Shown here one piece after another: positions 10,183 through 16,464 of a DNA stretch of 16,464 nt. The position numbers were made by a program, and so were the translations under genes. A model generated the notes under the pieces. It was not told the DNA's origin and searched no databases. It saw only the letters and a program-made list of their open reading frames with translations. Source of the DNA: Brachionus koreanus (lineage: Eukaryota; Rotifera; Eurotatoria; Ploima; Brachionidae). The first letter of the stretch is position 1. Each line of letters starts with the position of its first letter. The stretch is from NCBI GenBank assembly GCA_016987375.1, contig PJRA01000198.1:1472952-1489415 (forward strand). Reading direction: 5' to 3'.

Positions 10183-10862
10183 TATTTTTTTTATTTATTT
10201 TTTTTATTTAAAAATATAGTTTGGGGTTAAACCCGGGCAGTTTGGAATGGATCTTAGTCCTTCCTTTCAGCCGCCTTGAAAAAAAAAATTGTTTTTAGTA
10301 ATTTTTGAAATAATAGTAAATTCGGTAAATAATAATTAAAGTAAAAATAGTAAGGATAAAAGCTACATTATACTCTGTGTCAAGAAGATTTTTAAGTAAC
10401 TTTGTTTGTCTTTTTATCTGATATCTCATAAACAAAATTTAATAGCAAGAGAAAATAGATTATAAATTATGTAAATATAAATTAATTTTTTTTGATTTAG
10501 AATTCGAAAATTTATAGCAGGCATTGTTTCTCTTTAGATTTTGTAAAGATTTCGAATAATGTTTGGAATCTACGTGAACTATGGTCCAAGTTTAATTGTT
10601 CCTATCTAAGAAGGTCATCATTTATTTGCTCGTGTGCTGATCTTAAGGCAACATATTTGTCTAGAAGTTTTAAGAATCGAGGTGCTAGCATTTCGATGTT
10701 CATATCGTGGTGAATTTGTGTAGTCCGAGTTTTCAAAGGATAAATTTTTATTATCTTTAGTATTCGATTTTGAATTTTTTGACATTTTTCTAGTATGGTT
10801 TAAATCATATTGATAATATGTAAACCAAATTGAATATTAATTAAGCTATCATTATATAAGGT
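10183..10862 (-). mobile_element. 5'-truncated LINE: RT C-terminus plus 3' UTR with A-rich tail
   Basis: The minus strand encodes ILEKCQKIQNRILKIIKIYP, then LKTRTTQIHHDMNIEMLAPR and FLKLLDKYVALRSAHEQIND, the typical C-terminal region of jockey-like non-LTR reverse transcriptases. An in-frame TAG (10602-10604) and a TAA (10800-10802) interrupt it; the frame ends with TAA at 10512. The 3' UTR that follows ends in GGCGGCTGAAAGGAAGGAC, a stem-loop GGGTTTAACCC and an (AAATAAA)-like tail. Upstream of about 10862 the element is missing, the usual 5' truncation. Confidence 0.75.
10195..10280 (-). repeat. LINE 3'-UTR end: conserved block, stem-loop, A-rich tail
   Basis: On the minus strand the block GGCGGCTGAAAGGAAGGACT is followed by AAGATCCATTCC, then GGGTTTAACCCC and A-rich sequence with AAATAAA units. 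The same arrangement occurs on the plus strand at 14722-14812, where the stem is GAGGTTTACCTC. Stem bases differ but pairing is kept, as expected for a 3' hairpin recognised by the element's own reverse transcriptase. Confidence 0.6.
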
Positions 10863-11133
10863 TATTATAAGAAGACATTGTTATTGTTTATTGTTATATA
10901 GATAAAGTATGATGATTTCAAGAAAAGCTTCCTTATAATTCAAAAGACCAATAATTTAAATTATATTTTTTTCAGCAAAACTACTATTAAAAAAGTACAT
11001 GTATGAACTACTAAATTATCTTTATACTTGGTTATGTGTTATAATTATATTCTATGTGTCGAAATTAATACCAATCTTGGTATTGAGTAAGTTTTGTCAT
11101 TGTTTATACAAACGATAAAATTATCTAATAAAC

Positions 11134-11283
11134 AATTTGTATCTAAGATTAACCAGGAATCAGCACAATAAAACGAGTAACAACTGTTCAAAATGTAAAA
11201 AGCCGACATGTAACTCTTGTACCGCTGAAAAAGAGCTTTTATGTAAGAAATGTGACGAATACAGTAAATTAGTTGGTATTTAA
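11134..11283 (+). pseudogene. piggyBac transposase C-terminal relic with Cys-rich domain
   Basis: A plus-strand frame ending in TAA at 11281 reads NNLYLRLTRNQHNKTSNNCS and then KCKKPTCNSCTAEKELLCKK. Six cysteines in the pattern C-2-C-4-C-2-C-7-C-2-C match the C-terminal cysteine-rich (zinc) domain of piggyBac transposases, which binds the terminal repeats. Its position 165 bp before a piggyBac-type TTAA terminus supports the call. Upstream coding sequence including the DDD catalytic core is not recognisable, so the gene is a truncated remnant. Confidence 0.65.
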
Positions 11284-11448
11284 TTTTGTCTAAAAACTAA
11301 ATTTTTCATATTTAATTTTCATTTTTTTTATAATTTAAAAAAATTTTCGTAATAAAATAAATATTTATTTGTCTAAAAATCTCAAAAAAGTCATTTGACT
11401 TCATTCAGTGCTTCTAGTTAGAATAAATTTCCGTGCTTCTAGTGTTAA
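11284..11448 (+). mobile_element. piggyBac right terminal region with TTAA
   Basis: The right end GTGCTTCTAGTGTTAA (11433-11448) is identical over 16 nt to the right end of the MITE at 3526-3541. A second copy of GTGCTTCTAG lies just inside (11408-11417) and a subterminal palindrome AGTCATTTGACT at 11389-11400, matching the layout of the MITE. The left end was not found; a LINE relic lies upstream, and the element is probably truncated. Confidence 0.65.
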
Positions 11449-11480
11449 TAATGATAAAATATGTTAATAGAAAAAATTAA

Positions 11481-11640
11481 TTATTTTAGTTTCAAATATT
11501 TATCCAGTTTGTTTTTAAATTCATTCTTGGATACTTATTTTGTTTTGCTTTGTACTTGTTCTAGAATTTTTGGATCTCTTTTGTACCAAATTTGACTAAA
11601 AACTGGTCAATAAAGTCAGAAAGTGAAAGTGACAAAAATA
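11481..11640 (-). mobile_element. LINE C-terminal relic (second LINE family or copy)
   Basis: The minus strand reads RDPKILEQVQSKTK, a stop, then KNEFKNKLDKYLKLK and TAA at 11481-11483. 'S-N-FK-KLDK-L' is the usual last segment of jockey/CR1-type LINE open reading frames. One in-frame stop and loss of the upstream part show that it is dead. It lies between the last joined exon of the LRR / dynein-stalk gene and the piggyBac terminus. Confidence 0.5.
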
Positions 11641-11652
11641 AATTTTTTAAAC

Positions 11653-14600
11653 TTAACATAATAATGAATTGAGTTTTCTGGCCGAAACTTCATGTGCCAT
11701 GTAACTCATTGCTCCAAACTGGAATTCTAGCAAAAGAGGCTGATGGCACATAAGAAGAATCTTCAACAAAACATCAATTGTGCATAGTTCACCAAAAGAA
11801 TTGTTCACAAAGTCAAATATGTTAAATTGATATGAGAGGTAAAAGTTTAAATTTAATAAATTCTATTTAATGGGCCCAAATTTAAATATTTTATAGAAAA
11901 AATAAAGATAATTAATATCCAAAATAAAAAAAATTACCAAATTTTGTTCGATGTCTTTTTTTAAACAGTACATCGGTATAAACGACTGTGCATCAATTTT
12001 CAAAAATAGATTAGACTCGTACATAAAATCAATTGTATCATCTATCTTTAATTTTTGGTGTTAAAAACTACAATTTATTGAAAAAAAATTTAATTATATT
12101 ATTTAATTACTTTATTTTCAGGTACTAAATTAGATAGTTGATTGCCCAATGTTTGCTTTGTCAAAACAGATAGATTATTTTTCAACAAGTTAAGATCTGT
12201 GTCCATTTTCAGAGTAGGTATTGATTCAATCAAATCAGATAGCCATCTTAAATTTGTCACCACATGATTAGATCTAATTGATTTAAGTAAATAATTCCCA
12301 TTTGATGAATTTGACTTTAAGACTTTGTCCGGCAATGAGACAAAATCGTTTGTCATAAGTTTGTCAAGATTTTCATTTGATCTTAAACTTGTGTAAAAAT
12401 CGTCGATTTTTAGCAAGTTACTTCTTTTCATATCAATTAAATCAAGCAATTCTTGAATTTTGACTGCTTTGGATGTTTTTGTTTGGTCTTCTAGCCAATT
12501 TTGGTTCAAATAATTTTGCCACGCAAATGAATAACAAGCATTAGAGATTAATAAGTTTTTCAAAGAAGAAATATCAGAAGTTTTCACAGAAAACATTTGC
12601 TAGAATTTTTTTTTAAATACAAATAAAATAAATAAAATTTTAAGATTACTTTTGATGAAATTTTTGATATTTGAGCTACAATTTGAACCCATTCACATAA
12701 AACGCCACCTAATTTACTAGTTTCATTTATTTTTTCTTTTCTAAAATCTTCATCTTGAATGTAATCGTCCAGTTTTTTTAAATCATAATCCGATAAAGCT
12801 AAATAATCAAATTTTTTGACCATTATGAAAAAATTTTCATTTAACATCTTTTGAAAATTGGAAAAATTTGGTTTCTGACCAAACACAATACAAACAGCTT
12901 CTGAAACCTTATTTAGTCCAGTCGGAGGGATCTTTAAACTTTTGGTTTTTTGTACTTCCTCAGTTGAAATTAAATCCAAATTAGCAATTGTATCAGCAAG
13001 TTTAGCATCTAATTGTTGTTGAATTTTTAGATCATTATCATCTGAATGCTATAAATACATCAGTTATTTTTTTTTCTTCTATTTTTGTTTAAAATTTACA
13101 TCAAAATCAATGGGAAAAAATTCAATGTCATTTTTCATTAAGTTTATTTGCTCGGCCAAATTTTGGCTATAACTAACTGTTCTATTATTAATAAATGAAG
13201 ATGAATATTGTGCTATTGATTTCAACAATCTATTTCTAATAATATCTAGTTCTTTTAAAATTTCATCTTTGATAGTTTGTATTTGATTTGGCTCATTTGT
13301 TAAAATTATTACTTTTGTTGGCAATATGTTCTTGAAAAAAAGTTTAAATATTGAAAAATTTTAATAATGAGTCATAAAATTTCATCTAAATAAAAGGTTA
13401 TTAGAGAAAGATGACCAACTAGTCACACAAAATGTGACATATTACATGTTAAGCGATTAATATCTCTTGTACTTTACTTTGCTTTTTTTAGGATTTTTAG
13501 AATTTCTCCTACCTGAGATGATTCAATTAAAATTTCAAACGTTTAAGAGAGATTTTAGAGAAAAAAAAATCAAACTTAAACTGATAATTTCGATTTTTTT
13601 TCATTATGATATTCTTTGATCACTTTAAAGTTAAATTTCTGGTCGAAAATTACCCCTTCTTGACTTAGATGACCAGTTCTCGTCAGCATAGTGACTTATC
13701 ACTAAAGTCATTTTATTTAAAAAATGAAAATTTCTTCAAAAATTTTATGAATGCAATTACTAATTTATATTTTTATAATATTGAAAAAGGATCCATTTCA
13801 AATCACAAGTAATGATTTTTCTTCTTCTTTCATCTTCTAATCTCAGTCGAGCAAAAGGGGTCCACACGTCGCCTCGATTTTATCAAATCCTTAGCGACAA
13901 TTTCTAATTATTTGTCACCATGTTAGTTTCATCTTTTTAAGCTTTTCTCCTCTAAGTCATCTTTGGTCTTCCAAAATTTATCTTTTCTTGAGGTGTACAA
14001 GATTATGCGAACTTACGAATTCTTTCTATTAGCATTCTTAAAACATGTCAAAGCTTCTGTTTAGCTGTCCTTTGCTTAGAATGACTTTCGGATAAAAGAT
14101 TCTTAAGAATTTAATTCATTAACGATTTCCACATGTTCATTAATTATGAAGAAACCAGTTCTGACCCTGGTTAATCCAAGGATTGACCAACTTGGATTAA
14201 CCAAGGTCAGAACTGATTTCTATGTCTAATTAGAACCTCCATTTTTGCTAATACGATTCTTTGATGTATAAAGGTGTCCACGCATTTAAGATTTTCATCC
14301 TCGATAGAAATTGGTGCATTCAGTTTCTTGATAATGCAAAAAACTTCTATCTTTCTGCTGATTATTTATAAACAAAAAATTCTACTTCTTAACCAGTGCT
14401 GTGCTTTAGCTTCTCAGTTTTCTCTTTCATGTGGCTCTTTTTTTGCGATATTAAGACATTATCATCAGCCAAATCAAGGTCTTAAAGATATTCAACCTGA
14501 CCGAATCTGAAGAGGTATTTTTTATTTTATGAGAATTTTTTATAGCATTTTAATATAATAACTAACTCTTTAAACTGCCAAATCAAATTTTTTTTTTTAC

Positions 14601-16210
14601 TTTTTTTTCTCTTTTTTTCTTTTATCAAATGTCAAAAACTCTAATATATGTCAATATTTTTATTTTCTTTAATGTATTTTACTCAAATTTGCACTTTTTT
14701 TATATTTATTTTTTCAATCGCTGGGCGGAAAAGAAGGACTTAGTTCCATTCTGTGTGGACTGAGGTTTACCTCAAATTATTATTAAATAAATAAATATAA
14801 AAATAAACACATTGCCTTAAAAATTATTCATTATAATGTAAAATATTTAATATTTTAAAATTAAATCATAGCTAGAATCAAAAATATTTAAGAATTTATA
14901 AAAGCAGAATTTTGTGACTTAATAAAATATTAATTTTTTTTATTTACTGTGTTCATTATCTGAAGAATCGAGTCTATGATTTTAGCTAAAGAAGATTCAA
15001 ATGATTTTTTCTTGGTATCCATAACTAAAATCACAATTGATCTTTCGGACAAAAACAGATCGGACAGACTCTTAAAAATTCAGATTTTATATATCATTTT
15101 TCTTTAAATAAAAACACTTTACCCCGGTGCATTCATATAAATTTAAACATCTGTTTGACTCTTTAAATTTTGAATAAAGAAAAAAGTTGTTTGTCACTTT
15201 TTTTGTCTTTTTCTCATCTCCTACTATCATGTTTGAAATCGAATAATTTTTCAAGTTATCATTTAAAATTACAACTTTAGAGTCGTATTTGATTTTTAAA
15301 TCTAAATTAGTAATTATTTTTAAAATTAAAAAACAAATTTTTAAAAAAAATACTCTTTCTTTTCTCTAAGTCTAATTCAGGACTCAAAGATACTATCATG
15401 CTATCGCTAATAGAATCACATCCACTAATTCTTGTGCTAAGCTTTTATTTTTGATTATTTTTAATGATCAACCAAAATTTAAAATAAAGACAAAGTTTAC
15501 ATGAGTTGTTGAATTTTTCAAGTCAAAAAGTGAATATCCAGCTATTTTATTCAAATAATGGAGAGTCCAAATGCTAATATTTTTGCATCCATTTAAGCGT
15601 ATTGTGTCAAATTGTATTGAATTTTTATTTTTGTGTGCTTTAAAAAGATCAATTAGTTTGTAAAAGGTCGAATCGGTTGCACTTTCTAGGCCTGAAAAAT
15701 CAAAATTTATTCCATTTGAAAATTCTGAACTCTGGCAAAAAATTTTCTCAAATTTAATTATATTTTAAAAATTTCTTAAATTACATTTTTAATTTCATCA
15801 AAATTTAGAGCATCAGTTGTGATAAGTGTCCATTCTATAGGTAGTTCTTTTGCCTTCTGTACACTTGTTCGTCTATCATAAAAATTGCCTTCATCTGTAA
15901 AAAATTCGCCTTCGTCTGTTAAAAATGGAACTTCTTTTGATTGGATTTGCAAAAATTGCTCATTTTTTTGTGGATTCATTTTGCGAATCATGTCTTGTCT
16001 TTTGACTATTCTTTGCTTGGAAAACGTATTTACTTCAGTATTTTTTTCCTGAAAATTCTTGAATTTTGGAGCTGCTCCACTTTTTTTAGTTTTATGGATT
16101 TGCTCAAATGTTTGTTCAGAATGATCATTGTTTTCATTTTCCTCTTCAGTTTGAGCTAATTTTTTATAAGCCTCAGCGGGAAGAGATCTTCCTCCTTTTT
16201 TCTTTGACAT
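11653..16210 (-). CDS. LRR - pseudo-GTPase - dynein stalk/microtubule-binding-like protein (N-terminal 827 aa)
   Basis: Ten exons join in phase: 16210-15785, 15731-15501, 15441-15354, 15301-15123, 15070-14948, 13330-13100, 13048-12650, 12599-12111, 12045-11938 and 11862-11653. Introns are 50-75 nt except one of 1617 nt. ATG at 16210 opens the charged N-terminus MSKKKGGRSLPAEAYKK. Residues about 147-240 resemble RNI-type leucine-rich repeats (IRLNGCKNISIWTL, ISGCDSISDSMI). Residues about 257-365 look like a small-GTPase fold with degenerate motifs: P-loop position LNDNLKNYS, DFAGQ position YECTG, strand IVILVMD, and TNEPN in place of THxD. Residues about 427-559 match a dynein stalk: coiled coil, PP at 467-468, AVCIVFGQKPNF, FDYLALSDYDLKK, LCEWV. 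Residues 560-827 are not recognised. The frame can end at TAA 11653 or splice on at GTTAAG. Confidence 0.7.
12650..13330 (-). other. Exons encoding the GTPase-fold end, coiled coil and dynein-type MTBD
   Basis: Exon 13330-13100 encodes NILPTKVIILTNEPNQ followed by a helix-rich stretch. Exon 13048-12650 encodes a coiled coil (DLKIQQQLDAKLADTIANLD), the conserved double proline KIPPTGL, EAVCIVFGQKPNFSNFQKML, FDYLALSDYDLKKLDDYI, DEDFRKEKINETS and LCEWVQIVAQISKI. The spacing agrees with the dynein heavy-chain pattern (PP..V..AVCI..G.KP / K.L.. NF / FD....  LKK / Y..DPDF / S.....LC.WV). In dynein this module sits at the tip of the antiparallel stalk and contacts tubulin. The same alignment would put CC2 in residues about 550-600. 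The intron between (51 nt) is in phase 0. Confidence 0.75.
13830..14481 (-). mobile_element. LINE reverse-transcriptase relic, frameshifted
   Basis: Minus-strand pieces follow the order of an RT C-terminal half: DLDLADDNVLISQKKSHMKE (the catalytic xADD box, from 14481), KLNAPISIEDENLKCVDTFI, then after a palindrome HVLRMLIERIRK, GRPKMT (followed by a stop) and VAKDLIKSRRRVDPFCSTEI. These match 'ADD ... GHV-RM ... GRPK-TW ... DR--WR--V---CS' of endonuclease-RT LINEs. Many stops and frameshifts. It is a different copy, and probably a different family, from the one at 10183-10862. Confidence 0.7.
14151..14220. repeat. 70-nt palindrome, 30-nt arms, 10-nt loop
   Basis: The left arm (14151-14180) and right arm (14191-14220) are reverse complements with two mismatches; the core is CAGTTCTGACCYTGGTTAATCCAAG. 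It interrupts the LINE relic between the segment ending KMEVLIR and the HVLRM segment, so it was probably inserted into that LINE, perhaps as a minimal foldback element or as the fused ends of a deleted DNA transposon. Confidence 0.8.
14722..14812 (+). repeat. LINE 3'-UTR tail, second copy, opposite orientation
   Basis: The plus strand reads GGGCGGAAAAGAAGGACTTA, GTTCCATTC, then stem-loop GAGGTTTACCTC and AAATAAATAAAT. It matches the 3' end of the LINE at 10195-10280 in order and spacing. No coding part precedes it (14515-14720 is T-rich), so it is a strongly 5'-truncated copy. Confidence 0.6.
14948..16210 (-). other. First five exons: charged N-terminus, LRR, degenerate GTPase start
   Basis: Exon 1 (142 codons) is highly charged and probably disordered at first, ending in ELPIEWTLITTDALNFDEI. 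Exons 2 and 3 give the LRRs. Exons 4 and 5 begin the GTPase-like fold with KVVILNDNLKNYSISNMIVG, where a GxxxxGK[S/T] would be expected, and SDLFLSERSIVILVMDTKKK. Introns are 53, 59, 52 and 52 nt. The exon 3 acceptor (AAATAAAAG) was chosen over the nearby CTTAG because only it keeps the phase. Confidence 0.7.
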
Positions 16211-16464
16211 TATTTAAATTAATTTGATAATTTTTTTTTTCAAAAAGTTATATTTTATATTTAAATGTAACTATGACTACTTGATTTATTACTCAGTCAG
16301 TTAACTTTTTATTCTTGAAATAAAATGATTAACTAAATATTCGTTTGGAAATAAATTAAAAAATAAGTAGTATTACTGCTTAGCCTATTACTCTTAGAAA
16401 TAAGACAAAATTCAATCTAATTCAATTTCGTTTAAATCTTGCTGTTATAATTCTTTTAATTTTG
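16211..16464. other. Upstream region of the LRR / dynein-stalk gene
   Basis: About 250 bp of AT-rich DNA before the ATG at 16210. It should include the promoter and 5' UTR, but I see no TATA box or initiator that stands out from the background. No ORF. Confidence 0.3.

Larger units (their letters stand above)
9820..11652. other. Transposon-filled gap between the two halves of the LRR / dynein-stalk gene
   Basis: About 1.8 kb in which two LINE relics and a piggyBac relic (separate entries) are nested. The exon ending at about 11653-11658 has a possible donor GTTAAG in phase 1, but the next recognised acceptor (9820) needs phase 0. A linking exon would be required. On the minus strand near 9880-9985 one frame reads RQIFNVNPVLLFKNKIELKL before a TAG, but no donor fits. 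The remainder is AT-rich with nothing recognisable. Confidence 0.5.
13331..14947. other. Enlarged 1617-nt intron of the LRR / dynein-stalk gene
   Basis: It lies between MNT (residue 349, donor GTAAAT) and NILPTK (residue 350, acceptor TTTTTTTCAAG). Both sides are phase 0 and the join places two adjacent beta strands of the GTPase-like fold in order (IVILVMD ... KVIILTNEP). It holds a LINE RT relic, an inserted palindrome and a LINE 3'-UTR tail in the opposite orientation (separate entries). The part at 13331-13800 is AT-rich with no recognised content. Confidence 0.6.

Noticed and set aside
12111..13330. Reading this stretch as a fragment of an ordinary axonemal dynein heavy chain gene
   Set aside because: No AAA P-loop or other motor motif is seen before or after the stalk-like part, and the upstream exons join in phase to LRR and GTPase-like sequence. 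It remains possible if the long intron was misjoined.
14274..14510. Plus-strand 78-codon open frame
   Set aside because: It is antisense to the LINE reverse-transcriptase relic (ADD box on the minus strand).
15941..16159. Plus-strand 72-codon open frame
   Set aside because: It is antisense to the charged first exon of the LRR / dynein-stalk gene.

Overview
The window is AT-rich eukaryotic DNA. Open frames are broken by many very short GT-AG introns of about 50-75 nt, and the intergenic and long-intron space is filled with decayed transposons. Gene content (an animal-type Roco protein, a dynein-type microtubule-binding domain, piggyBac and LINE relics), the very low GC and the ~50-nt introns suggest a small-genome invertebrate. 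A monogonont rotifer (Brachionus-like) is my best guess, but this is inference only.

Both protein-coding loci lie on the minus strand. The downstream locus (7368 to 393, six exons joined in phase, 1594 aa) is a Roco protein: N-terminal region, leucine-rich repeats, Roc GTPase with intact P-loop, DFAGQ and THID motifs, COR, then two TIR-like domains and an unnamed C-terminal domain. Its fourth intron is about 2 kb instead of ~50 nt and holds a piggyBac MITE, a long near-perfect hairpin and AT-rich DNA.

The upstream locus (16210 to about 11653, ten exons joined in phase, 827 aa, probably continued by six further exons at 9819-7984) is more unusual. A charged N-terminus is followed by RNI-type leucine-rich repeats, a GTPase-like fold that has lost its P-loop, and then a sequence that closely matches the coiled-coil stalk and microtubule-binding domain of dynein heavy chains, without recognisable dynein AAA motor modules. 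I do not know a family with this order of domains. The two loci could be distantly related LRR-GTPase genes, one active and one a pseudo-GTPase adapted as a microtubule adaptor.

Mobile-element relics are: a LINE end (plus strand, 7646-7954) between the two genes; a LINE end with a 3'-UTR stem-loop (minus, 10183-10862); a piggyBac transposase C-terminus with its terminal repeat (plus, 11134-11448); another LINE C-terminus (minus, 11481-11640); a LINE RT relic (minus, 13830-14481) interrupted by a 30-bp-arm palindrome; and a second copy of the LINE 3'-UTR tail (plus, 14722-14812). No tRNA, rRNA or CRISPR was seen.
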